From: Chlamydomonas sphaeroides
Lineage: Eukaryota > Chlorophyta > Chlorophyceae > Chlamydomonadales > Chlamydomonadaceae
Assembly: GCA_001662425.1 (NCBI GenBank)
Contig: BDDC01000031.1
Span: 99,114-163,113, forward strand
Direction of reading: 5' to 3'
Length of the DNA stretch: 64,000 nt
This document shows positions 33,013 to 41,179 of this stretch, piece by piece (the stretch's first letter is position 1; every line of letters begins with the position of its first letter). The notes beneath the pieces were generated by a model. That model had not been told where the DNA came from. It saw only the letters and a list, made by a program, of their open reading frames with translations, and searched no databases. Both the position numbers and the translations under genes were made by a program.

Positions 33013-33660
33013 ATGACAGCCCTACAGGCTCGCAAGACCTTGACAGACCGGATCAGTGCTCTTGGGCCCACTGAGCATGCAGAGATCTACCGGATCTTAA
33101 AGCGACATGGGATTCCCCATACCCAGAACAAGAACGGCGTCTTCATCAACATCAGCAACGTCTCGGACGACATCATCAAGGAGATTTCAGACTTTGTTTC
33201 CTTCTGCTTCCACAACAACCGCGAGCTGGAAGAGTATGACAAACGCCTCAATCAGTGCAAGCTCCATCAGAACTTGAACTGCCTACTCGTCGATGAACTC
33301 GTCGATGAAGTCGATGTCGAGGTGCGAGGTCAAGGTGCTGCAGCGGCGTCTCCATCACCAGCCGCGGCTAGCGTCAACATGATGACAACGACGAGCAACA
33401 AGCAGCGCCTCGCCCAGTCGTCTATGAGTAAATTCCTCGAGTCCCTGGAGAACAGCATGGACGCGACGCGGCGGAACTATGTGTGCAGCAGCAGCACCAA
33501 GTACGCCCTGGCACGCAAGAAATACAGCAAGCGAGTGATCGCGGATACGGGGCGCGCTGCGGGAGGTAGCAAGGCTGTGGCGGCGGCTGTCGCGGACACC
33601 GACACCATTTCAAACATTGTCTCACTCGAGTTGCAGCCCGAGCAATACCTGGTCACTTGA
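33013..33660 (+). CDS. NET (BET extraterminal)-like domain protein
   Basis: Residues about 5-78 match the extraterminal (NET) domain pattern of BET proteins as found in several giant viruses: LTDRISALGPTEHAEIYRIL, then NKNGVFINISNVSDDIIKEI and FVSFCFHNNRELEEYD. In cells the domain binds chromatin modifiers; there is no bromodomain here. The rest (about 80-215) is Ala/Ser rich with a helix SKFLESLENSMDATRRNY and a basic patch KKYSKRV. Length is 215 aa. Together with the SWIB and H1-like proteins it suggests viral chromatin-type regulation. A TATA-like box lies upstream. Confidence 0.75.
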   Translation: MTALQARKTLTDRISALGPTEHAEIYRILKRHGIPHTQNKNGVFINISNVSDDIIKEISDFVSFCFHNNRELEEYDKRLNQCKLHQNLNCLLVDELVDEVDVEVRGQGAAAASPSPAAASVNMMTTTSNKQRLAQSSMSKFLESLENSMDATRRNYVCSSSTKYALARKKYSKRVIADTGRAAGGSKAVAAAVADTDTISNIVSLELQPEQYLVT

Positions 33661-33707
33661 CACGTGACGGCGGATAACATTTGAACTATTATGTAAGAAG
33701 TACAGAC

Positions 33708-34220
33708 ATGCCAGAATTGTGTGTTTGGGGACCCGCACTCTGGCGCGCAATTCATTTGATCGCGTTAGGATACCCAGACGACCCAAGCGAGGACGACCAA
33801 AAAGCGTATTACGACTTCTTTCATGCGCTGGGCGGTGTAATTCCTTGCAAAAAGTGCAAAGACAACTACATACGTCATTTGAAGCACGATGTTCCTCTGG
33901 AGCCTTGGTCACTCCAGAACAGTTACGCGCTCTTTGCATGGACTGTCCGCCTGCACAACATTGTCAATACGGAGACAGGGAAGCGGGTCTGGAGTGTGGA
34001 GGAGGCGATGGCTTTCCATGATCGTAAGATTCCGAAAAAGCAGGAGCAGGAGCAGGAGCAGGGACATGAACAAAGGAGTGGGACGTGCTGGCTAACCGTC
34101 TGCACAGTCCTCTTCGTCACCATGATCATCTTAGCGATCTTGACAATCATTGGGATACCTCTGGTGTTGCGCTACTGTCGTCAGCGGGATTCCACGTGGG
34201 TCAGCAATATTCAAATATGA
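33708..34220 (+). CDS. Erv1/Alr-type FAD-linked thiol oxidoreductase
   Basis: 170 aa. The ATG at 33708 gives MPELCVWGPALWRAIHLIALGYP, the typical Erv1/Alr N-terminal helix (WGPxLWxxIH). The redox CxxC is C47-K-K-C50 (IPCKKCKDNY), followed by the HDVPLEPWSLQNSYALFAWTVRLHNIVN helix bearing the family W...HN.VN pattern that contacts FAD. After a Gln/Glu linker there is a C-terminal membrane segment (VCTVLFVTMIILAILTIIGIPLVL). In nucleocytoplasmic viruses such enzymes form disulfides in virion proteins in the cytoplasm. Confident. Confidence 0.93.
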   Translation: MPELCVWGPALWRAIHLIALGYPDDPSEDDQKAYYDFFHALGGVIPCKKCKDNYIRHLKHDVPLEPWSLQNSYALFAWTVRLHNIVNTETGKRVWSVEEAMAFHDRKIPKKQEQEQEQGHEQRSGTCWLTVCTVLFVTMIILAILTIIGIPLVLRYCRQRDSTWVSNIQI

Positions 34221-34253
34221 TCATAGACCAGATAAACATAAATATACGAGAAG

Positions 34254-34799
34254 ATGGCAGCAGTAGCGTGCATCGATCAGGTACAATGCCTGAGCCCCCA
34301 ACTCACGTACGAGGAGCCTCAGTGCGTGCACCGCAGGAGCTGTGATGTCCCAATCGACGTCGAGGTTGAGAAGTGCATGCAGACACTTCTGGCCCCTCCG
34401 TCACTTGCGCCACTTCCTTCTGCTATGTCGTTACCCGCACCATCGACAATGAAACGCGCCGTGCCCACCCAAATCGTACCGACTCGTGCGCCTGCAGTCG
34501 CTGCGGTTCGAGGAGTACCTTCTGCGGTTCGAGGAGTACCTGCAATCGCCGCGGTTCGAGGAGCACCTGCACTCGCTGCGGTTCGAGGAGCACCTGCACT
34601 CGCTGCGGTTCAAGGAGTACCCGGGCTAACCCACAACTACGAGAGAGTCCTGCACGCCCTTCCCGAGTACGATACGCAATCGCTCAGCGTCATGCCAGGA
34701 GGTGGCGAACTGCAAGCCGCTGACATCTTTGCGGTGGGCTTAGCAGTTGCATTTATCTTGACGATGATGTGGCTCCTGAGTACCGTCTTTGCACGATGA
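34254..34799 (+). CDS. C-terminally anchored protein with RGVPA repeats, 181 aa
   Basis: The N-terminus has five cysteines in 40 residues (ACIDQVQC...CVHRRSC...C). The middle (about 75-125) is a repeat of AAVRGAPAL/AAVRGVP units. The C-terminus carries one membrane span (FAVGLAVAFILTMMWLLSTVF, about 158-178), consistent with a tail-anchored protein. It starts 33 bases after Erv1. Function unknown; the N-terminal cysteines may be substrates for Erv1. Confidence 0.72.
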   Translation: MAAVACIDQVQCLSPQLTYEEPQCVHRRSCDVPIDVEVEKCMQTLLAPPSLAPLPSAMSLPAPSTMKRAVPTQIVPTRAPAVAAVRGVPSAVRGVPAIAAVRGAPALAAVRGAPALAAVQGVPGLTHNYERVLHALPEYDTQSLSVMPGGGELQAADIFAVGLAVAFILTMMWLLSTVFAR

Positions 34800-34846
34800 A
34801 ATGGACTTAAGACTTACTGCCGTTGATAAACATTAGAATCAAGAAC

Positions 34847-35758
34847 ATGACAACTGGCGTTGTAACACCCGTGTCCCAGGAGGATTTTCTCGAGCAGGAC
34901 CAGCCCATTCGGGGTCAACGCTTCGCGTGCGTGTCGTTTCTGTCACCGGAGGATGCCATCCAAAAACGCGAAACATTTGAGCTCTCCAAATTTCTTGTAG
35001 CACTCGGTCGCGACGTAGAATTCATGCTGACGCAGCTCGAGGATAAGTATGCAGCGGAAGAAGACGGGTTTGTGCGTGGAATGGTGGCCACCATCCGGGA
35101 GCGCTACAGCTACCTCACCTCACCAGTCGCCCTTCAGGAAGAGTTCGCTGGCTTTGTGGCCGCGAATGCCGACAGACTCCTCAGCGATTTCCAAGCAGCA
35201 GAGGGATTCACTACATCCATCCGGGGCTTCAAGATCCGAGGATCGTATGAGACCCTTGACGAGGCTCGTGTACGCGCAGAGAAGATCCGCGCCATGGATC
35301 CAAAGTTCAACGTCTATGTCGCCGAAGTTGGCTGTTGGTGCCCCTGGTCACCAAAGCCGGAGGAGATCGCCGATAGCGAGTACGCAGAGTCGCATCTCAA
35401 CACACTCATGAAAAAATACAAGACGAATGAAAGTGCTCGTGACGAGTTCTATGAGCAGCGCAAGAGCGAACACATCACCGCCGCAAATGCGCACACGGAC
35501 GGCATGCGGAAGAAGCAACTTCTACAAGATGCAGCAAACGCGGCAGATGCGCTTGCGGCAACCGCCGCAGATGCGCTTGCGGCAACCGCCGCAGACCCGT
35601 GGATGGCTTCACGCGCAACGCCGACAATAGTCGAGGAGACCCCTGCGAGTACCGAGGCGGCCCCTGAGAGTACCGAGGCGGCCCCTGAGAGTACCGAGGA
35701 GACACCTGCGAGTACCGAGGAGACCCCTGAGAGTACCGAGGAGATCTCTGCGACCTAG
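34847..35758 (+). CDS. DUF5832-like conserved giant-virus protein with TE-rich tail
   Basis: 303 aa. The ATG at 34847 starts MTTGVVTPVSQEDFLEQD. Segments RGQRFACVSFLSPEDAI and FTTSIRGFKIRGSYETLDEARVRAEKI...VYVAEVGCWCPW follow the pattern of a protein family widespread in giant viruses that I know as DUF5832; its function is unknown. A helical region (about 170-240) with an NAADALAATAADALAAT repeat follows. The last 40 residues are Glu/Ser/Thr-Pro repeats (ESTEETPAS). The final 4 bases overlap the convergent membrane-protein gene. Confidence 0.75.
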   Translation: MTTGVVTPVSQEDFLEQDQPIRGQRFACVSFLSPEDAIQKRETFELSKFLVALGRDVEFMLTQLEDKYAAEEDGFVRGMVATIRERYSYLTSPVALQEEFAGFVAANADRLLSDFQAAEGFTTSIRGFKIRGSYETLDEARVRAEKIRAMDPKFNVYVAEVGCWCPWSPKPEEIADSEYAESHLNTLMKKYKTNESARDEFYEQRKSEHITAANAHTDGMRKKQLLQDAANAADALAATAADALAATAADPWMASRATPTIVEETPASTEAAPESTEAAPESTEETPASTEETPESTEEISAT

Positions 35759-36057
35759 AAATCTGGGTCACCCCCATGCATATGCTGCATCAACCGGTTC
35801 AGTTCTACTGCCGACGGTGCAACACTGCTCGCGGTACGTTTGTTCATCGAATACAATACAATATACGTACCAAGTGAAAACAGGAGAAGTGCTGTCACAA
35901 ATGCAACCCCTTTGCTTCTACCAGCTTGTTGTTTCGGAGGACGAGTAGACGATGACGAGGACGAGGGTGCTATGAGCGCTGCAACAATTCCTGCAATGCA
36001 TCCAATGGCAACAGAAATAAAGATTTGGTTTCGCATGAGGTCCACGACGTCGACCAT
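35755..36057 (-). CDS. Two-span membrane protein, 100 aa
   Basis: The ATG at 36057 (MVDVVDLMRNQIF) is preferred; an upstream ATG at 36156 would add 33 residues lacking clear character. Two hydrophobic spans are visible: IFISVAIGCIAGIVAALIA (about 12-30) and GVAFVTALLLFSLGTYIVLYS (about 50-70), with a Ser/basic loop between. No family recognised. Confidence 0.65.
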   Translation of the reverse strand: MVDVVDLMRNQIFISVAIGCIAGIVAALIAPSSSSSSTRPPKQQAGRSKGVAFVTALLLFSLGTYIVLYSMNKRTASSVAPSAVELNRLMQHMHGGDPDF

Positions 36058-36159
36058 GATTGGTTTTCTTAAAGTTCGTTCAGTGATGTATAATGTAGTT
36101 ACACTTTCACAAGTAAAATTCTGACACACCCCAAACGATGTGAACGAAAACAACACAAC

Positions 36160-37296
36160 CTAAAAATACAGGTACTTGCCGCTGCGTTCATCATCAGAAC
36201 CGGAGGGAGGACTCTTCTTCACTTTCCGTTTGATACGGCGCAGTTTATCTTGATGGTGCCTGCGCGTTGTAGGCTGATCCGTTGCTTCTGTCTGTGGTAC
36301 CACACGACCATGATGATCTAAGTACTTTCTTGCAGTACTCAGGAACATGGGTATTGTCGTTGTCGTCGGTGTCGGTGTCGTCGTCGTCGTCGGAGTCGGA
36401 GTCGGAGTCGGAGTCGGGAGTTCTTGTTCGTCAATCTCATCCTCTTGATTCTCCTTCTTGTGGTGCACCACGACGTCCTCGTCTTCCTCATCGTAATTAT
36501 CGGTATCACTTCGGTGTTCTACGATCACACCATCATCAATATCTTCAGTTGCATCAACAACTGTATTCATGACCTCGTCCAATTCTCTGTCATATAACTC
36601 ATCTTCGACTTCGGTACCGTCGACTTCGGTACAGTTGGTACCGTCGACTTCGGTACAGTTGGTACCGTCGACTTCGGTACAGTTGGTACCGTCGACTTCG
36701 GTACAGTTGGTATCGTCGACTTCGGTACAGTTGGTATCGTCGACTTCGGTATCGTCGGCTTCGGTACCGACATCGTCAATTTTCTGTACTACGAGGACGT
36801 CATCATCCTCATCGTCTTCTATAGGTTTCACTGCCACTTCGCCGGCTTTCATGCGAGCCATGTAATGCTTGACAACGTTGTGCGCTGTCATGGTCTCAAT
36901 GGCTTTGATGTTGTTACGATACGTACTGCGTGGAACATTATGATACACGAGCTCCGGATGACGCCACATGTGGCGCGCCGAATCTATGCATGCCGCGTGG
37001 ATGAGCGAGTCAATCGCGTGTTGGTCGCACTTCTGCCCCCTTGCGTCCTCGACGCACTTCCAAAGCGCGACAGCCTTGTCAGCCCCTTTCCAAGCGCGGA
37101 AAATGCGGTGCAGCTCACTCTGGTCCCACTTGGGCACCGCACGAAGCGAGTCTTGGAATTCGCGCAACAGCAGCAGGGGCTCCCTGTTCTTGCTTCGCGT
37201 AGACCGGTACACATCCTCAATGGCATCCTTGATAAAGGACCCCACGATTACACTGAAACGCTGTAGCATGACTGAGCACTGATCTGTCATTGTCAT
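36160..37296 (-). CDS. Acidic repeat protein with folded helical N-terminal domain, 378 aa
   Basis: Residues 1-155 are helical and well ordered (LQRFSVIVGSFIKDAIEDVY, FQDSLRAVPKWDQSELHRIF, ACIDSARHMWRHPELVYHN). I have a weak impression that similar N-terminal regions occur in other giant-virus proteins, but I cannot name the family. Residues about 170-240 are an acidic tandem repeat of an eight-residue unit (TEVDGTNC), encoded by 24-base units around 36610-36760. After that comes a very acidic region, a Thr-Pro run (PTPTPTPTTTTTPTP) and a basic C-terminus. Function unknown. Confidence 0.72.
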   Translation of the reverse strand: MTMTDQCSVMLQRFSVIVGSFIKDAIEDVYRSTRSKNREPLLLLREFQDSLRAVPKWDQSELHRIFRAWKGADKAVALWKCVEDARGQKCDQHAIDSLIHAACIDSARHMWRHPELVYHNVPRSTYRNNIKAIETMTAHNVVKHYMARMKAGEVAVKPIEDDEDDDVLVVQKIDDVGTEADDTEVDDTNCTEVDDTNCTEVDGTNCTEVDGTNCTEVDGTNCTEVDGTEVEDELYDRELDEVMNTVVDATEDIDDGVIVEHRSDTDNYDEEDEDVVVHHKKENQEDEIDEQELPTPTPTPTPTTTTTPTPTTTTIPMFLSTARKYLDHHGRVVPQTEATDQPTTRRHHQDKLRRIKRKVKKSPPSGSDDERSGKYLYF

Positions 37297-37374
37297 GGAT
37301 TACTCGGGACTATACCCTCGGGACGACTCTACCCTGTCTCCTAAAAAAATGTCTCCTCAAGAAACTCAACACCA

Positions 37375-37596
37375 TCATCGCGACGTTTTAGGATCCACGC
37401 CTTGGAACATCGACTTGAACTTGTCACTCAACGAGCCCTCTGCGTTGCTGAGTTGCTCTTCGTAATAGGTCCTTGGAATGAAGCGATACTCGACCTTGAC
37501 ATTGCGCTTGACCGCACGTAGTTTCTCCTCGTAGATGCCATGCACAACCAGAAACATCCCAACGAACAACACAAAGATCAACCATGTCCGCAGCAT
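37375..37596 (-). CDS. Small N-terminally anchored protein, 73 aa, giant-virus family
   Basis: Residues 5-22 (WLIFVLFVGMFLVVHGIY) form a single membrane span. The exposed part contains VEYRFIPRTYYEEQLSN and VDPKTSR with DKFKSMF between. I recall the RFIPRTxYEEQ pattern from small conserved membrane proteins of giant viruses, but no function is established. It lies immediately upstream of RPB6 in transcription of the neighbouring region, on the same strand. Confidence 0.72.
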   Translation of the reverse strand: MLRTWLIFVLFVGMFLVVHGIYEEKLRAVKRNVKVEYRFIPRTYYEEQLSNAEGSLSDKFKSMFQGVDPKTSR

Positions 37597-37648
37597 TTGT
37601 TGTTGGGTAACATGAAAAATGAAGCGCTCTCCTCTCTCCCTACATTTT

Positions 37649-38026
37649 CTAGTACATTAGATCGCGCAGTGGCCAGTGCTCCTTCTTGCCATCAGGTAGC
37701 TTGCGCACGATCACAAAAGGCAGCATCTTCTCCTCCAGCTCTCGCAACGCGATCGTGCGGATATTGGTCAATTGCTCCTTGGCCGCATCCACAAATGGAA
37801 TAGCTCCGCGTTGCAACTGCTCCATGCGCATCCCGATCACAGATGCCTTTTCGTATCTCGTCAGCACCGGACGTGTCCTCCTTGCGCTTGCGGGTGTGAT
37901 CCTTGATTGACTCTGGACTTGTTGAGTCTGGACTTGAGTCTGGGTCTGAGTCTGGACTTGTTGAGTCTGGACTTGTTGAGTCTGGACTTGAGCCTGGTCG
38001 TCCTGAATGGCTGCTGCTGAACTCAT
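37649..38026 (-). CDS. RNA polymerase subunit RPB6 (omega homologue)
   Basis: 125 aa. The C-terminal 75 residues are RPB6: LTRYEKASVIGMRMEQLQRGA, then ALRELEEKMLPFVIVRKLPDGKKEHWPLRDL, matching the (M/L)T+YE+A+xLGxRAxQ and REL..K+xPxxIxRxLPDGxxExW signatures. RPB6 clamps the largest RNA polymerase subunit and is common in giant viruses. The N-terminal 45 residues are a Gln/Thr/Val repeat (VQTQQVQTQ) resembling the QT run in the primase gene. It implies a virus-encoded multisubunit RNA polymerase, the rest of which lies outside the window. Confidence 0.9.
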   Translation of the reverse strand: MSSAAAIQDDQAQVQTQQVQTQQVQTQTQTQVQTQQVQSQSRITPASARRTRPVLTRYEKASVIGMRMEQLQRGAIPFVDAAKEQLTNIRTIALRELEEKMLPFVIVRKLPDGKKEHWPLRDLMY

Positions 38027-38129
38027 TTTACTCGTCGACTCTTTTACTCTTTGAATCTTTTACTCTTTGCACTTATACAATGCATGCCGTCTCGAATGTC
38101 CAGATGCACTATAAAAAACACCAGTGACG

Positions 38130-38140
38130 TATATAATTAG
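38130..38140 (+). promoter_or_regulatory. TATA-like box
   Basis: TATATAATTAG lies 29 bases upstream of the RPB9-type gene ATG at 38170. Confidence 0.45.
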
Positions 38141-38169
38141 ACCACGTCCCTGCCACACGAATAGAAATC

Positions 38170-38520
38170 ATGAAGTTCTGCTCGGCGTGTGCCAACATGC
38201 TGTACCTGCGGTTGAATGATGGCAACCTCCAGTATCACTGCAAAAATTGCTCTAGCACCCTGGACGCTGACGTAGAATCAGGGGAAGCGGCATGCGTCAT
38301 CGACAACAATTACATTGACGACTTCCACAAACAGTATCTTTCGCCATACATCGCGTATGACCCCACACTACCACGGACGTCCAGTATCCCATGCATCAAC
38401 AAGACCTGCCAACGGCCCCCCACCAAACCACAAGAAGTCATCTACGTCAAATACGATGCCAAAGAGATGAAGTTCTTGTATTATTGTTGTCATTGCGGAA
38501 TGTTTTGGAAAACAAAGTAG
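38170..38520 (+). CDS. RNA polymerase subunit RPB9 / TFIIS-like zinc-ribbon protein
   Basis: 116 aa. An N-terminal zinc ribbon starts at once (MKFCSACANMLYLR...YHCKNC), with CxxC pairs at 4/7 and about 26/29. A second, C-terminal ribbon is visible as CINKTC...YYCCHCGMFW. The two-ribbon order and the length (about 110-125) fit RPB9 better than TFIIS, whose C-ribbon has an acidic hairpin (RSADEP) not seen here. RPB9 supports start-site choice and proofreading in RNA polymerase II. It is divergent from RPB6, with a shared 143-base promoter region. Confidence 0.87.
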   Translation: MKFCSACANMLYLRLNDGNLQYHCKNCSSTLDADVESGEAACVIDNNYIDDFHKQYLSPYIAYDPTLPRTSSIPCINKTCQRPPTKPQEVIYVKYDAKEMKFLYYCCHCGMFWKTK

Positions 38521-38640
38521 TTCCGAGTTCCTTCTTGAGACACATGGGGCATTGTAACACACCGGCTCTACCCCTGAACCATGAGAACCCTGAACCATGA
38601 GCACTATGAGAACCATAAGAAACCCCGAGAACCCAGAACA

Positions 38641-40656
38641 TCACTTCTTGGGCAGCAGCGTCTTGCAGCAGTTCTTGCCCTTCACGTGCTCCATCTCGCT
38701 GTCCCCGTCGAGGCAGATGCAGTTCGGCTGCTTGCAGCCCACCATCGCCTGCAGCGTCCGGTCCTGCATGATCTTTGAGCGGGGCGTGTACTCCTGCATG
38801 CTCACCGACAGCACGGTCTTCCAGTGCACCTTCTTGGTCTGGACGTTGGTCACGACCTTGATCTGCTGAACAACCGTCTCTCTCCGCTCCTTCTGCGTTT
38901 TCGTCAATACCACAAAGTTGCCTCGGACAAGTGTGTCGATGGCGACGATCGTAGGCGGTGCGACCTCCATGAACGTGAGCATGTCCACTGGCGAGGTGAC
39001 GTCAATGATGACAATGACCGCGAGGATGCTGTGAACGACGTCCGGCAGGTGCGCTCTCAGATTCGGGTAGAAGTCGTGACTGAAGAGAACCGGTGCGCTG
39101 CGCAGTACCGCCCGCGCCGCCTGGCACACCAGCGGCCCACAGATGCGTTGAATGAGTACCGCAACAGCTCCCAGCTTGCCGTGGAACACGAACGCCTGCA
39201 ACGACGTCAACAGCAGGGTGATGTCGTCGTCGTGCACCGAGCGCCGCCCCCGGTTGACCTCGGTCTCAATGTGTTCCGCCAGAACGACCAGCCGCCTCCA
39301 GATCTTTATCACGGTGACCGCCAGCGACCTCCGCTGCATGATCTCCATATCCAATTCCATGAGCTTTACGCCGTGCATGACCAAGTCCACCGTCAGGATC
39401 ATCTTCCGGGACGACATGTGCCGGTGCGTCTGCGCGCGGAACACCCGTCGGACTATGCGCTCCAAGCTGGACGCCAGGCCCTCCATGGGAACCGAAGAGT
39501 ACAAGAGCTGCGACGTCATGACGCCCACCAAGTCACTGCCGTACTGCGCATTCTCTGTGGTCACGTCGCCTTGTGACGACAGCAGCTGCTCAAAGACGTC
39601 GACAGCACGCCCCCACCACACTCGACCTGGCGGTTGGCCGTAGATGCACCGCACTGCACCCGCGACGGCCATCGCCTGTAGCGCTCCCCGGATCGTCGTC
39701 GTCTTCTTCTTCGTGTCCTCGTCGACCTTGATCCACATCTTCGTCTCTCGCATGCAAAGTCGGTAGATCACCGTGAACATCTCGTGCTGCCCGAACGCCT
39801 TGTGCGGCGATGGAATGGTGTCCTTCAAACATACACGGAGCATCTGCCACCATTCCGTGTAAACCACGTCCATGCCGCTGCCCAGGCGCGCTAGCGGTGA
39901 CTCCTCCCCGAGTTTCTCGGGCGTTTTTAGCAACTCTGCACTGAACGCGTTCCGCGGATCCTGTCCAGCGCGACGACCCTGTTCCGTCCCCAGTATGCAG
40001 GTTGTCGCGCACATCATGTACGCCCCCATGTTGATCTGCATTACGACGGCATGGACATCCGACGGCGACGTCATGATGCCTCGGATCGTTGCCTCCACTA
40101 GCTGGGAGTCCAGGAGTGCGTAGAGGAGCGTCATGCCAGCGCCCTTGTACTCGTCATTTGTCGACTCCAGATTGACTGCAATCCGCATGATGACTTGCAA
40201 CATTTTGATCGATGCATGCAATATTGCCGGTGAGGCATTCGCTGATGAAAGGTGGTGCGTCATAGCGGTGAACAAACTGCAATCCACGAACGCGTTCACG
40301 AGCGCGACCAGGTATGCGCGCGATGGCCACGAGCGCACGACGACAAGGCGCTTGTAGACGTGGGAGGTGAGCTGAACAACGAATGTCGCCGCCCACCAGA
40401 GCAGCTTCATCGACAGCACCGCGTCTGAAGGCAGCCGACGCAGCGCAGCGCCCACCGCCGTCAGCAGCGCGATGGCCTTGCACGGCTCGTCCATGAGCTC
40501 CTCGGACGCGCCGGCGGGCGCTGTTTCCACCAGGCCGTTAACGCGATCCGCGAAGTCGTGCGATGGCCACTCTTGATCTTGGGTGGCAGCGAGCCGGATC
40601 TTGTCGGCCATCTGCAATATCAATTCATTCCTGTCCATCGCGTCCTGCTGAGTCAT
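38641..40656 (-). CDS. Large alpha-helical protein, paralogue A (671 aa)
   Basis: Unrecognised. Almost wholly helical with repeated hydrophobic patterns (LTAVGAALRRLPSDAVLSMKLLWWAATFVVQLTSHVY, AMAVAGAVRCIYG), reminiscent of an armadillo/HEAT-like solenoid but without a clear repeat. A C-terminal cysteine cluster (GCKQPNCICLDG...KNCCKTLL) might bind metal. It is paralogous to the gene at 41180-42589: shared landmarks include DRV, LRRLPSD, SWPSR, GESPLARLGSGMD and SSQGDVTTENAQYG. The start ATG at 40656 gives MTQQDAMDR. Intracellular role unknown. Confidence 0.8.
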   Translation of the reverse strand: MTQQDAMDRNELILQMADKIRLAATQDQEWPSHDFADRVNGLVETAPAGASEELMDEPCKAIALLTAVGAALRRLPSDAVLSMKLLWWAATFVVQLTSHVYKRLVVVRSWPSRAYLVALVNAFVDCSLFTAMTHHLSSANASPAILHASIKMLQVIMRIAVNLESTNDEYKGAGMTLLYALLDSQLVEATIRGIMTSPSDVHAVVMQINMGAYMMCATTCILGTEQGRRAGQDPRNAFSAELLKTPEKLGEESPLARLGSGMDVVYTEWWQMLRVCLKDTIPSPHKAFGQHEMFTVIYRLCMRETKMWIKVDEDTKKKTTTIRGALQAMAVAGAVRCIYGQPPGRVWWGRAVDVFEQLLSSQGDVTTENAQYGSDLVGVMTSQLLYSSVPMEGLASSLERIVRRVFRAQTHRHMSSRKMILTVDLVMHGVKLMELDMEIMQRRSLAVTVIKIWRRLVVLAEHIETEVNRGRRSVHDDDITLLLTSLQAFVFHGKLGAVAVLIQRICGPLVCQAARAVLRSAPVLFSHDFYPNLRAHLPDVVHSILAVIVIIDVTSPVDMLTFMEVAPPTIVAIDTLVRGNFVVLTKTQKERRETVVQQIKVVTNVQTKKVHWKTVLSVSMQEYTPRSKIMQDRTLQAMVGCKQPNCICLDGDSEMEHVKGKNCCKTLLPKK

Positions 40657-41179
40657 CTGTGTTGTTTAGTTACCGGTGTGGCGGTGTCAAGGCATTTATC
40701 TGGTCGCTCACCGACCATGAGTTGTACGGCAAATCCCATCCCATACATCTCTCAACTGTTTACTCTTGCAGAACGACTGAATGGCGCAGAGCGGCGGCTC
40801 GAACAAGACGCACAGCTCGCTCATCGTTCAGCGTCACAGTCAGTTTCATCCGAAATGTACCTTGTCATCCGAATGTACCTTGTCATCCGAAATGTACCTT
40901 CTCATCCGAAATGTACCTTGTCATCCGAAATGTACCTTGTCATCCGAAATGTACCTTGTCGATCGACGGCGGTGCTAGTGTCATACACTACGGTGAAGCA
41001 ATGTTGAATTGACAGAGGACAGAGGACAAGAAGAGAGTCGTGTAGTAGGACGGGATGACTTACATCATCATGCATCATCATGTATACCACTACCCCACTA
41101 CCACAGCAGCGTCTTCTGTACTCTCCTGTATGACTCCTGTATCCTCTCCGATGCACTACGACCCCGAGCGCCGTTGAAA
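40657..41179. other. Intergenic region with 19-bp tandem repeats
   Basis: 523 bases without a convincing gene. It contains a 19-base tandem array (40846-40958) and AT-poor flanks. The stretch nearest 41180 is the degraded continuation of paralogue B: on the minus strand another frame still resembles part of paralogue A (LLMTSLRAF versus LLLTSLQAF) up to about 41165. Confidence 0.6.
40846..40958. repeat. 19-bp tandem repeat, about six units
   Basis: Six near-identical units of TTGTCATCCGAAATGTACC; one unit is 18 bases and one has a G-to-C change. There is no unique spacer between units, so it is a tandem array and not CRISPR. The unit is not a multiple of three and the array lies outside coding sequence. 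Confidence 0.9.

Noticed and set aside
40846..40958. Possible CRISPR array
   Set aside because: Direct tandem 19-base units, no spacers.
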